Shown here piece by piece: positions 10,855 through 22,495 of a stretch of DNA of 64,000 nt (positions within the stretch are counted from its first letter, which is position 1; the number at the start of each line of letters is the position of its first letter). The notes beneath the pieces are model-generated. The model was not told the origin of the DNA and ran no database searches. It was given only the letters and a program-made list of their open reading frames with translations. The translations under genes were made by a program, and so were the position numbers. Source of the stretch: Laburnicola sp. R22_1. Lineage: Eukaryota; Ascomycota; Dothideomycetes; Pleosporales; Didymosphaeriaceae. The stretch covers positions 3,968,001-4,032,000 of the forward strand of contig JACONQ010000004.1 of NCBI GenBank assembly GCA_014281115.1, in the 5' to 3' direction.

Positions 10855-12254
10855 CTAGTACTTAGTATACCATCCTTTAGCCTCTATAACGTTATTATAA
10901 CGCTTAGGCAAAGATAGTATACAATAATCTATAGCCTCCTGTGGAATTAAATCCCACTCCTCTTGTATAGCTCTTTTAAAGGCTTCTACACTAGATTTAC
11001 TAGTGCCAAAGCCTAAAGAAGCCCTATTTCTTTTCCTAGCCTATCTTTTAATAGACTCCAAACGTTTTCTATAGGATTTAAGTCTGGTGAATAGGATGGA
11101 TGCCCAAAAAACAAAGACTTTATTCCTAGAAAACTACCTTTTCACCTGTGGAGTTCCGTGAATCTTCGAATTATCCTGTTGAAATTTCCAGCCTAGTTAT
11201 AATTAGTATAAAGAATAAGATTATAAAAATATAATATATATATATATATTATATATATTAAAAGAAAAAGAAAAAGAAAAAAAAAGAAAAAAAGAAAAAG
11301 AAAAAAGAAGAAAAAGAGGTACTTTACTTACCTCTTTTTAAAAGAGGTTTTAAGATAGAATTTAAACACTTCTGTATATATCTAGTGTTATTAAAGGTCC
11401 TAGTTTTAATAGGGTCCCTTAAAAACACTAGTTTAGAACGTCCTCCTATCCAAATACAGCCCCAGACTAAGATAGAAATATCTCGCACTTTTAGTAAATT
11501 AGTACTAGCTCAAAAAAAAAAGATATAAAAAAGTAAAATAGCCTAATTATAGAGAAAAAAGGGCTCTATAATTCTAGAATTTAAAGAAAATTAATAACTT
11601 ACTAGTTGTTCGGTTTTTGCACTGTTCAGGCCCAATTTTCGATTTTCCCCTTTTTCTTATATATTCTTGCCTATTACCATGCCCCCTTTGGATAGTAGAC
11701 TCGTCAGAAGATATAACTTTAGCAAAGTTAATATTTTCTAGCTCCTTAACTATCTCTTTAGCCTAGAATTCTCTTCTTTTAGCTCTTTCTTTAGTTAAAT
11801 AGGCCTTTTTCTTAGAGACGTTAAAAGAATAGTCTTCTCCTTTTAAAACTCTCTGTAACGTCCTCTTAGTAAAGCCAAAACTATTCTCTTCTAATAGCCT
11901 CTTATTTGTCTTCTTAGGGCTTTTAGTTAAATCCCTATTAATAACTCTTTTCTTCCTAGAAGTAACCTTAGTTACTCTCCCTTGTTTTACCCCTTTTAAT
12001 ATATGGCTACTCGGCGCGTCTCCATGCCCCATGGGAGGCTAGAACCTAGGTTCCTGGACGTTAATCAATACTACTACTACTACTACTACCCCTTTTAATA
12101 AGTTATCTCCCTTATTTTTCTTATTAATACGTCTAATAGCAGTCTTAATAGATTGTAGAGGCTTATTAAGGGTAGTAGCAATAGTAGAATTAGAAGTATT
12201 TGCTTTTTTAAGTAAAGAAACTTGACTTTCGAGTTTTGACAATTTTGGCTCCAT
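10855..12254 (-). pseudogene. Tc1/mariner transposase with two introns, inactivated
   Basis: Starts at ATG 12,254 (MEPKLSKLESQVSLLKKAN). The N-terminus has a helix-turn-helix of the Tc1 type (NSTIATTLNKPLQSIKTAIR) and a second one (GFTKRTLQRVLKGEDYSF). Catalytic landmarks: SSDES (first Asp, about 11,690), WKFQQDN (second Asp, about 11,180) and SPDLNPIENVW (Glu, about 11,090); the C-terminus reads EEWDLIPQEAIDYC ... IEAKGWYTKY. Two introns are likely, 11,488-11,602 and 11,193-11,331: each has GTAAGT, a TACTAAT branch site and an AG that restores phase. The gene is broken by a 99-nt insertion with a stop (12,002-12,100), frameshifts on both sides of the SPDLNP motif and TAG codons. Confidence 0.85.
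12002..12100 (+). mobile_element. Short retroposon-like insertion with (TAC)n tail and 14-bp TSD
   Basis: An insertion of 85 nt ends in a (tac)n run and is flanked by a perfect 14-bp direct repeat taccccttttaata (11,988-12,001 and 12,087-12,100). Removing it rejoins the Tc1 transposase frame across a conserved Lys-Gly-Val-Lys junction, so this is a real insertion rather than transposase sequence. A simple-sequence tail plus a long target duplication is what non-LTR-type retroposition (LINE or SINE) produces. The body includes gctagaacctaggttc, which recurs at about 14,189. Too short to assign to a family. Confidence 0.65.
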
Positions 12255-13590
12255 TCGAGGAAATACAAAAGAGAAAATTTACTAGACAAAAGATATTATA
12301 TTATACTATAATCTTAGTAATAAATCACGTGATTTAATTAACTTTTACAATTACGTAATTTTTAACCTTAAATAATTTCTTAATTAAGTTATATAAGTAC
12401 TCCGAAATTTTGCTTACATAATCTACACTAGGCCTAGAATAGCTAGTAAAAACATTAGCCTAGTAGCATACTAAATAAAAAGTCATAACGCCTTAAAAAT
12501 TGACTTTTTAGAAACACTAAGTTTAGAGATAGATACCTTAAGGACCCTGCTTAGTAAGCACGTAACTATTACCTAATCTTAATCTCCTATATTTCCTCTT
12601 TCAAACCGTATACTTTTTATTTACATAGTGTTAAAACTCACTTAGTTATATAACTTTTAAAAAGGTATCTTTTTACTAGGCGCTTTTTTGTATCACCCTA
12701 CTGTATAGTATAAGTGGGTATGGTAAGTATATCTTCTAGGTCCTTACGCTTGTTAACCAAAATCACTAGCCATACCCTTGTGCCGTGCTCTTTTAGCGTA
12801 TAGGCCTAGTTAGAAATAAGGCTTTACAACTTAAATAGGACGGATACATCTTTAATACCGTACTATAAGCGCCACTTCTACTATCTAGCCCTATTAAATA
12901 GTTTGTAACTAGAGGCTATAGCTACTTTTCTTCTTTTTTTTTTCTTATTTTAGTGTACATAATGCTTTTATAGGTAAGCTTACTAGTGTAGTCTATTTTT
13001 CGTAATATTAGCTTATTATCTTTTAGTTATTAAATTAGACATTTTAAGTATATATATATTGCTAGGGCTAGAAGCTAGTTATTGCACCTATTATATATAG
13101 TAACTAGAATATTATTAAATTTTATAGAAGACTCTTTTATAACTAGCACAGATACGTTTTAGATAAGGCGCTAGTGCTCTAGGATAAGTGTGCGCGTGTC
13201 CTACCCACTACTAGTTACAGCCCGCATTCCATACACTTGTGTATTTTATTTACTATTAATATTATCTTCTTTCACTCTACTACACTAGGCTTAATAGTAA
13301 AATAAGGCTATATTTTATAGAACGTTAAAAACTACATCTGTATAACCTGTGTTGTTAATAACTTTACACTCTAGAAGGTCTTAAATATGCTTAAATATTG
13401 TTTGCTTAATACTTGTAATATTAGGCAGTTTGTCTAGCTATAGGTAGTTAAAATTTACATGCTTATTGCCTATTATATCTTATATAATAATGTTAATTAT
13501 ACTATAGAATGCGATTATATTGCAGCCAAATAGTCTAGCTAGGTTTTATACTATTACGCTATTAGGGTTAGAGTCTTATATCTTGTAGAA

Positions 13591-13882
13591 AGCGTATTAT
13601 GTTAATAAGTCCTATTAAGGAGGTCCGCTAATAACAATACGAATATACAGAGTTAAATAAATAAACTTAATAGTAGACATAATAATAATTCTAAGTCTAT
13701 TATACACAAAGCATACTAGTACTATAATTATTAGAATTGCTTGCACGCACTACAATTAAATGCTTGTGTAGAATATATAGTAGTTGTTTTAAGCTCTAAT
13801 ATATATTAAATTATCTAGCTAGAGAGTTATAGTTAGTATTACTAAAGTGATATACTTATCTTAACTAAACTAGTAGCACCCA

Positions 13883-13954
<72 letters not shown>

Positions 13955-14339
13955 CACTATTCTAAAAATATCTAAATATTAGATATGCTAGTGTGGGACG
14001 AAGGCGCCAGTTTAATTCCAACAAAAATAAAAGCTAAATATACTATAATAAAAACTCTAGCGAATGGTATTACTTCTTTCTAGTAAATAGTGTCCTATTA
14101 CTTAAATAATATATAAGCATTTCTATAGAGTGGGACTAAAGAAGTGGTATACTTATTTTATATTAGAGAGAGAGAGTTCTGAGTGCTAGAACCTAGGTTC
14201 TAGATATGCTTTTTATATCCTTTACAGAATACTTTAAAGTATAGTTTAGATTAAGAGCTTAGAGAGTGTATCTTTTTGTGTCTATAAAGCGCTTATTATA
14301 TGCAATATATAGATAACTATATAGATATAATTTATTTAA
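13591..14339. other. RIPed spacer with no recognisable gene
   Basis: AT-rich sequence without an open frame of note. It contains the (CTA)n microsatellite and, at about 14,189, the 16-nt motif gctagaacctaggttc that is also in the small insertion at 12,002-12,100. Confidence 0.6.
13883..13954. repeat. (CTA)n microsatellite, about 24 units
   Basis: An uninterrupted run of the trinucleotide cta/tac from catactacta to ctaccactat. It could be the tail of an old retroposon, but I found no target duplication around it. Confidence 0.95.
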
Positions 14340-14700
14340 GTGCGCTCTATATTATTTCGGAATTACTATAGCTTACTGCGTCTAAGTAGTAGTTGTAATT
14401 CCCTCTAAGTGCGTATATATTTAATTCTAAATTACTATAACTTACTATGTTATAGTACTAGTTATAATTTCTTTCACTACGCCCTATATTAATTCTAAAT
14501 TACTGTGACTTACTATGTTCTAGTAATAGTTGTAATTCCCTCTAAATGCGTGTATGTTTAATTTTAAATTACTATAACTTACTATATTATAGTACTAGTT
14601 ATAATTTCTTCTACTATGCCCTATATTAATTCTAAATTACTATGACTTACTGCGTTCTAGTAATAGTTATAATTTACTTTAACTGTGCATATTATTAAAT
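14340..14700. repeat. Tandem array, inverted copy of the 1-420 array
   Basis: The complement of the 1-420 array: units end in taattctaaattact(a/g)t(a/g)(a/g)cttact and alternate between a form with ccctctaagtgcgtatat and one with cactacgccctatatt. The shared dimer structure suggests that a larger repeat is present in opposite orientations at the left edge of the window and here. Confidence 0.7.
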
Positions 14701-16714
14701 TTGTTTAGTTAACTATTATAGCTACTTCTTTTATATTAAGTGGCCTCTATTAGCCTTTCTATTAGCCTTATTCTGTCTCGACGCCTTGCGATATATTAGC
14801 ATCTAGGTTAATACCTCTATTAGAATTCTTATCTCTACTTACGCTTATTGTATCCTTTGCGATAACTATATTTGCCTTTTCTAAAAACTGCTTACGCTCT
14901 ATTACTCTTATATTAACTTGGCTATACTTATTATAGAGTAACTGCGCGTTTATAACTAACTTCTTCTGTCCTAGCTAGACTAGTTATTAGATAAACTATC
15001 TAAACTTTTTGATCTTAGGCACTAGCGATTTAATAACAATGTGGTTTGCACCCACAAGATTAATATCCTCTATATATAGGTTAATTTTTATTATAATGAC
15101 TCTTAATAAGCTATTAACGTTGTTAAATATGTTAATAATTGTCCTCTGCTTAGGGAAGTTTAGTCTGCTATAGATAAGGGCGACACATACCTTATTCTTA
15201 ACAATCTAGTTAATGTTTTAAAACTTCTTAGTAGCGTTTACTAGACTCTTAAGAAGCTTCTATGCACCCTATAACTATTAGTATAGTAAATTATTGCGAT
15301 TTATAATATACGTAAAATAGCGTAGAGTAATGCAATAATTAGTATTTTTGTCCTAATAAGAATCTTATTTTTGTGTGGCTTCCTATTAGTGTTAAGCCTA
15401 GAACGCGCGCTCTTCCTTGATATTTTAATCTTATAAAGATATTGTTATAGGTATGCTTACTTCGAATTGCCCTAGATAGCCTTATTAAAATTAGTAAATA
15501 AGGAGAATACTTAAAGGTTGCTATATATATTATGCAGTTAGTTAGAATGTGTATCTATACTATACTTATTATAGAACTTAATAAGTAATAGTGCCGTGCC
15601 TATAATATATAGGTTATAATAGGACTTTAATATGCTAATATTAATTGTTTCGCCCTTTTTTTTACTTTATACACTTTCTTTTCTTATTATATTTTCTACA
15701 TAGTATTTTATATTACGTCTCTACTAGTCTAGCTATACTTAATTAGAATGTTATTTTGCATATGTTTTATGTCTACTATCTTTAGTAAAGGCTTTCTATT
15801 TAGTCTTAATATATGCTTATCTTATTTAATTAATAGCGTCTGTATAACATTTGCTATAATCTTGCTATAGCTAAGGAACTTAGGTTCTTTAACTATAATA
15901 TACTTATTTCTAGCCTTCTTTGCTTTGTAGGCAGTCTATATAGTGCCTTTCTAAATTATATTAAATATTAACACAATCTCTTTATATGGCTATAGAGGAG
16001 GTTTCGCCCCTTTTTTAAGGGATTTTAATAAAGCTTCTACTTTTGAGCTATACTCAAATATAAGATATTAAAGTATAGACTCGTGCTTATTTGCGCTTTT
16101 AGGATTATAAAACTCTCTTTATTGTTATAGTTGCTAAGACTTCTAAACTAGAAAGTGGGAGAGGTAGTTTACAACAATTCAAGACCTATTCTCTCTTAGC
16201 ATTCTGGATATAATCTAATATATACTAGAATACCTATTGTCTAGTCTTATCTTTATAGCTTAGTATTTATAGAGTATACTAAATATTTATAATTGGGTTA
16301 AATATATATTGTGTCCCTTGTTCTAGAATGTGTTACTTATGTCTATAAGCTTTTCTATCTTAATAACTAGGATTGTTTTTTTGCTTTATAAGTTAATTAG
16401 ATATGGCATAAGTAAGATATATATTCTTTAGGCCTTAGGACTTGCTATCTAGTATATTATGTTTGTGGGAATAGCTTCTAGGTCTAGACTAGATATTCTC
16501 TTAATTAGGTCTATATATTTATATGCAAGCCTATTCTTATATAAGACTATATTATATACCCACTATAGCTTATTAATATCTTTATCTTTATTAGCCATAT
16601 TGCCATACTATAGCATTCTATAAATGCTCGCAAGCTCTTTGTTTGTTAACGTCTAGAAGAGCGTTAGATTAACTAGCGGCTTTATTTATATAGCTAGAAC
16701 CTATTAAGCGTACT
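14701..16714. other. RIPed stretch, unassigned repeat relic
   Basis: No intact ORF. On the minus strand long stretches read as decayed coding sequence once TAG/TAA are treated as former Gln codons (for example around 16,440-16,780), but no motif lets me name a family. It may be the body of the element whose tandem array lies at 14,340-14,700. Confidence 0.5.
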
Positions 16715-19344
16715 ATAGACTTATTTTTATTTCTTTTCTATCTATGTGCAATATTTGTTAACCTCTTGTAAATATTGCTCTTAGGGCTTATTCTTTATTA
16801 CGCGCCTTATTAGTTTGTATTTAATAGCGAGTCTAAATAGTAGTTTAGAAAATGTTGTTTTTCGCGCTTAGTATAGTATACTTAATATAATATTTATCTA
16901 GTTACTACTAGTATTTACGACTATTATAATCTAGCTATATTTAGATAGTATTTGGTAGTTATGTGTCTAAGAATTAATTAAGCAAGGATATAGTAGTGGG
17001 TATTAGACCTGGCTTAGGCATAGACCTGCTATTTCTTTCGGTAGGTAGGGCTCCTCTATTTTTTATTTTTGCATAAGATTAACAATTTTTTTCTATCGTA
17101 TAATTTAGTATCTTATAATTAACCTCGCTAGATAAGGGTGGGACTTCCTAATACTGGGACCAGACCTATTGTCGCTACTACTATATCGCTTGCTCTATAT
17201 AACCATCTTAGCTAATACTATTTACTAGTAGGAAAGTATTCTAGAGCCTAGGATAAGGGCTTATATTATAGGGAATGGGATTATATTATATAATATTATA
17301 AGCGTGGTCTAGTTAAGTATAAACATCTACGCTGTTATAGCATATAACTATTCTATTATACAAGTGCGTGCCTGGCTAAGTTTAGTGTTAATAGCTGTAT
17401 TTACTCTATGGATAATTATTAGCGAGATTTTAGTATTATATAGAGTTATAGTAACTTACTATAGTATACGCTTAATCTTATCTAGCTATTATTATAGTAA
17501 CTTCTTACTATATTAAGTATCTTAAGCTCCCCCTTCTTTAAATATATTAACTCTATTGGCTTTAATAATCTTTTATACTTTGTTTTTATTAATAGGTGTT
17601 GCGCTATAATAAGGTAATAAGGTTATAGGTGAATTATATAGTAATAATAAGTGGGTTCTTTTTATACTATTAGATTGCGACCAAGCGTAACTACTTTAGA
17701 ATAGATCACTATCTAAATTACAACTTTACTAGGGGCCGCTCTTTTCTTTATGCTACTATTACTACTTCCCTCTAGCTAGTAGAGGGCCGTCTAAGTTGCT
17801 ACTATCTAGGGAGATGCTCTTCTCTTTATGCTACTATTGCCGCCTTTCTTTAGTTATTTCTAGTAGAGTGCTGTCTAAACTGCTACTATATAAAGAGATA
17901 TTTTTATTAAACTATTATAATAATAGTGTCCTCCTTTAGTTATTTAATTTGCTATCTAAGCTATTATTGCTAGTATATAATATAGGTGTAGAATTTGTTA
18001 TTTGTTAGTTTAGTATAATTTATACTAAGTTTAGTTTAGAGACTTTTAGTTCTTACCTCTTTGCATTTATAATATACTAGGGTTAGAGTCTATATTAGCT
18101 ACGCTACGTTATTTGTAGAGAGATATATATAGTAGTAGTAGTTATTTATCTAGTATATCTATTAGCGCTATAGTATAGGGTAAGCATATTAGAAGTCTAT
18201 ATACCCTTTATTATAACGTGAGGGTGCGCTGCTATAATATTCCACTCTATTACTTTGGCTGCTACTAACAATTGCACCTCTATCTAAAGGACGCTAGTTA
18301 TTCTAATCTTTATTAGTTACTAAGTTCTAGGTGCCTATAGGTTAAATATATCTAATTTTGTCTAGAACACTAGGAGATTCTCTTATATAATATCCTTAAG
18401 TGTGTTAAGTATAACTAATATTAGGCCCACCTCCCTATCTTTATAACTCGTTATTATTGACACGTGCTTATATTAGATAATTAATAAGAGGTGGATTAAA
18501 TTTTTTTTCTTTAAGGTAATAACCTAAATATTAATTCTATTCTTTCTAAACGCGTGGTTTATACTTTATATACTAGTAGCTAGAATATTATTAATATAAA
18601 GCCTTTATATCTTAGTTGCGCTAGCTGTGTTAGTGCTTACTACTAAGATAGTAGAGCCTCTTTAAGACGTGTTAAGTTGCAATAACTCTATGCTCTAACT
18701 CCTTATTCTTACCCTAGATGCTAACTTAACTGTAGCACTTGTACGGATCTTCTTTATCCACTGCACTACTGATTAGAGACTAAGTCCTACTACTCTACAC
18801 TACTTTTTAGCTTTTGCCTTATCTTTTAGCACAGAGTTTAGAAGTTCCTAGAATATCTTAAAGTAGTTATCTATCTATATATCTTTTATAACTTTGTTGT
18901 ATACGACTTTATAGTTATCTATTTACAATACGAAATTAAATAAGACTAAGTTATAGTCTATTTTTTTTAATGCATAGTTTACTATCTCTTACTAGACGCC
19001 TAACTTTTACCTAATAAGCTAAAGACCTCTTATTATAACGTTCTTTAGTATCTATTTTAGGTATTTTAATATAGTTTCCTTATACTATTTTAGATTAGGC
19101 GGGTTATTTACCACAACTATAGCCATAATTAAAATGGCACGCGTAGTGTAAATATAAGAAAGGGCATATATATATAATTACGTAGTATAAAGAGATTAGT
19201 TCTAGGTTATTATTATCTATAGCTATTAGTTATTGCGCAACTTTGGCTTAGCGGCGATTAGGCTAGCGCAATTAGACTAGTATAGTTAACTATTCGCCTT
19301 TATTATAGGCTACTTTATTCTATAGCCATTACACATTACTATAG

Positions 19345-19840
19345 TAAATTACTATAATATGCCCTTCTCTTAGCTTTCTTTATAGTTACCTTAGACTACT
19401 AACCTATATTATACGTTAAATGCCCTACTCTTAAATAGTATAATAAATTACTATAATCTACTCTTTCCTTAATTTGCTTTGTAGCTATCTTAGACTATAA
19501 ATCTAGGTTACGCTTTAGGTGCCCTACTTTTAGACAGCATAATAAATTACTACAATCTACTCTTTTTTTAATTTGCTTTATAGCTATATTGCACTATTAA
19601 ACTATATTGCGTCTAGGAGATCTAATACTTTTATAGTATAATAAATTACTATAACCTATAGTAACTAAATCTAATTTTACAACTGTCTTTCTACTACTAG
19701 ACTATATTGTACCTATAATATTTTATTATTAAATAGTATAGTTAGTTACTATAACCTAATAAATAACTAGTATATACCTACACTATAAGGCTATACTAGT
19801 TATATATAGAAGTCTAGTTATAAATAGTATAGTAAGTTAC
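19345..19840. repeat. 99-bp tandem array, five units (copy B)
   Basis: The unit start taaattact or its variant falls at 19,345, 19,444, 19,543, 19,642 and 19,742. Sequence and position correspond to the nine-unit array of copy A. Confidence 0.8.
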
Positions 19841-20274
19841 TATAACTCGTGTTGTTTCCCTTTAGTATATAATATTTAGACATTAGACATATTTATAAAC
19901 ATAATTCTAACTAATTTATTATAGACTCTTAACTATTAGTAAGTACTAGGCAAGTAGTATTAATATATTTATACTATGCTAGTGTGCATATATTTCTAAT
20001 TTATATTATAATTCTTAGTAATAAGTAGAATCTTGCATTCTTATTATACGCGAATTTTTTATTACTAATCCTATTCTAATATTGTAATATCTCTAGAGCC
20101 ACCTAATAGTGTAGCTTACCTAACCCTCTCTGCGTATTATATAAATTTTTTTCCTAAGATAGTTGTTAGTATATTATAGTATAGGCAAGCATAGTAAGTA
20201 TACCTTTTATATTATTATCCTTATTAACTAAAACTACTGGCTATATATTTATATCGCGCTTTTTTAGCATATAG

Positions 20275-20437
20275 TGTTACTAGGCCACCTGGGACCACCT
20301 GGCTATCTTTGTAAAATCTAATGCTAGTATCTAATTTGGCCACTAGCGCGCTCTATATATAGACTCCGTACGTATATATGTATATACCCTAGCTCGAATC
20401 TTATCTTTTTAACCTGCTTATACTTAGCACCCTTACA
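20275..20437 (+). repeat. 5' LTR of the 2.2-kb element
   Basis: 163 bp, TG..CA ends; aligns end to end with 22,333-22,495. Confidence 0.85.
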
Positions 20438-22332
20438 CTATTCGAGCTCTCCTTATAAGGAATTACCCGCTAACAACCTTACTATAGCTGTAGTGCCTAG
20501 CAGGCTAGATTACCTAGATTAACTAGAAGGAGGCTTAGCTTACCTTATACAAAGAGTAAGATAGTGACGTACTTAATATAGACGCTAATAATATTACCTC
20601 CTAGCACTACCTCTTATTAAAAGTAGGCTCCTAGAAGGGTAACCCACTAATAGGTATTATATACTCTAGTTTAATAGGCTATAGACGCGCGGAGCCCTTA
20701 GTAAAGGACTATATAAGCGTGGCTCACTTTATAAGTAAGTAACTATTATAGTAGTTATAAAGTTTGCGACTTTATAGCAGCCATTATAATAGTAATAGGC
20801 TTACCTTTATAAGGCGGCTTATTACAATCTAAGCACTTACTTGTCCTATAAGCTCCGCTAGCTTAACAGTTAACACTATTAATGCGAGCTTTACTAGCTT
20901 AACTAGTAACTTTATATTAATTATAATCTCTACTAGATTAACTTAATAACTAATATAATAATCTAAAAGTAAACTGTAGATTATAATCTGCGTAGATTAG
21001 CCTTTAGAATAGAGCTATTATATATAAATAATAGCAACATTTGGTCTTTATTAATTGCTAGCTCGCCCATTATTAAAATCGAGTCCTTAGCTAGCTCCGT
21101 TAACTCTATTAACTTGGGCTTACCCTTACTAGTAAAACTTAGCATTAGTGTTAAAGCTAATATTATATGTTAACTCTATTAGCTTACTAGCTTTGCTAAT
21201 AACCTTACTATAAGAGCTTTGTGTAAAGAACTTAAGAGTCTTACGCAGCGTATTTAGTATTTATTGCTAGCCAAATTCTTATATAAATTAATATCTTTGC
21301 TATAAGTTACCGCCTAGTCTTTACTACTATATAACTTTAATAATTTTAAACGTAAGCTTTACTAACATAATTAACGCTAAGTAGAGTAACTAGAGCAAAT
21401 CTAAAGCTAGTGTTATCTCCCGCCTGCTAAATTACTATATAACTAGATAACCCAAGCTTTCTAAGCTCTTCTACGCTTTTATGCTAGCAGGTACCCCGGC
21501 GCGTATAACTCTAACTTTGATAACAATACTTATGTTAAGCCCGTGCGAGCCCTAGTACCTATTAACAATAACGCCGAGTCGCTTGCTCTGTTAGATATCT
21601 TCTAGCCTAGGTTTTTATTAAACGCTAGCCAAATTTCTATATAATTAAATAAATCTATAGGCATATACATCTATTATATAGTCTTGCTAATCTTCTCTAT
21701 ATACTCTAATATTATAGCTAGCTCTATATATTCTATTAACTTAGCTAATTTAGTTAACTACTTTAACTATAATAAGTAGTAGCCTATTATCTAAAATACT
21801 ATTTATTACCTACTAAATCCCTATATAAACAAATAAGTTAACAGGTAGCTACCTATCTAACATCTAGACTTACACTGCAGCTCCCCTAGCTTTCTAAGCT
21901 AATACTACTAACGTTATTACATAAAAACACATTAAAAGGGATATTAAAAGGGATATTAAAAAACGCGTTAAAAGTATACAATTTTATAGTATTTTATGTA
22001 TATAGGCCCCCTAATTAGTTATACACTCCTTAGTGCTTTACTACTCATAGCGCTATTTATTATATAGCTAATTCCTATACAAATTAAATATTATAATAGG
22101 CAACTTATTAACGCCCTATATAAGCCACTACTATATACGCCCTACTATACGCACCCACTATATACGCCTTACTATATACACCCCTATAATTTTACGACTT
22201 TTCCTTATTTTATAATACCTAGACTAAAAAAAGAACAAAGTTTGCTAAACTTTGTATAGATTTATTATAATTACTAGGCAATCTTAGTTAAGTTAAAAGC
22301 TTTAGAACAAAGCCTTATAGAAGAGAGGGTAG

Positions 22333-22495
22333 TATTACTAGGCCACCTGGGGCCACCTAGCTATCTCTATAAAATTCGACGCTAGTGCCTAATTTGGCCA
22401 CTAGCGCGCCCTATATATAGACTTCGTACGTACGTACGTATATACCCTAGCTCGAATCTTACCTTTTTAACCTATTTATACTTAGCACCCTTATA
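22333..22495 (+). repeat. 3' LTR of the 2.2-kb element
   Basis: 163 bp. The terminal dinucleotides are altered to TA..TA by transitions; otherwise it follows the 5' LTR closely. Confidence 0.85.

Larger units (their letters stand above)
10460..12703 (-). mobile_element. Tc1/mariner-type transposon nested in copy A
   Basis: The element is bounded by long terminal inverted repeats of about 110 bp beginning CAGTAGGGTGA(C/T)AC and containing gcgcctagtaaaaagatacc, and by a TA target duplication (10,458-10,459 and 12,704-12,705). Copy B of the host repeat has the empty site: agtatat-ta-tagtata at about 20,170-20,188 matches the two flanks joined at a single TA. The only gene is the transposase on the minus strand. 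The element is AT-rich but has fewer stops than its surroundings, so it is probably younger than the host repeat. Confidence 0.9.
6690..13590. mobile_element. Unidentified repeat element, copy A (interrupted by Tc1)
   Basis: This segment aligns in the same orientation with 16,715-23,295 (copy B). Matching landmarks include ttagtttgtatttaata (6,777 / 16,808), the 99-bp arrays (9,232 / 19,345) and the 3' part (12,704-13,590 / 20,190-23,295). Without the nested Tc1 element its length is about 4.65 kb. Copies A and B share a minus-strand frame near the 3' side (ending LPNITSIKQTIFKHIQDLLE in A, with PPNIISVKQIIFKYIQDLLE at the corresponding place in B), so part of it was probably coding, but I cannot name the family. 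Ends are approximate. Confidence 0.65.
20275..22495 (+). mobile_element. Short LTR retrotransposon (2,221 bp, 163-bp LTRs), probably non-autonomous
   Basis: Two direct repeats of equal length (20,275-20,437 and 22,333-22,495) begin tgttactaggccacctgg (tattacta in the right copy) and end cacccttaca (cacccttata at right), i.e. TG..CA ends with RIP changes. A 5-bp duplication tatag flanks the element (20,270-20,274 and 22,496-22,500). Copy A gives the empty site (gcgtatag-gcctag at about 12,817-12,830). A purine-rich tract agaagagagggtag lies just before the right LTR, which sets the plus orientation. The 1.9-kb interior shows no gag or pol motif; it is either a TRIM/LARD-like non-autonomous element or a heavily deleted and RIPed one. 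Confidence 0.85.

Noticed and set aside
12039..12254. A separate small gene with a poly-Val stretch
   Set aside because: The Val run is the (TAC)n tail of the small insertion read in antisense; the rest is the Tc1 transposase N-terminus.
13883..13954. (CTA)n run as tail of a second copy of the 85-nt retroposon
   Set aside because: Sequence before the run does not match the other insertion and no target duplication was found.
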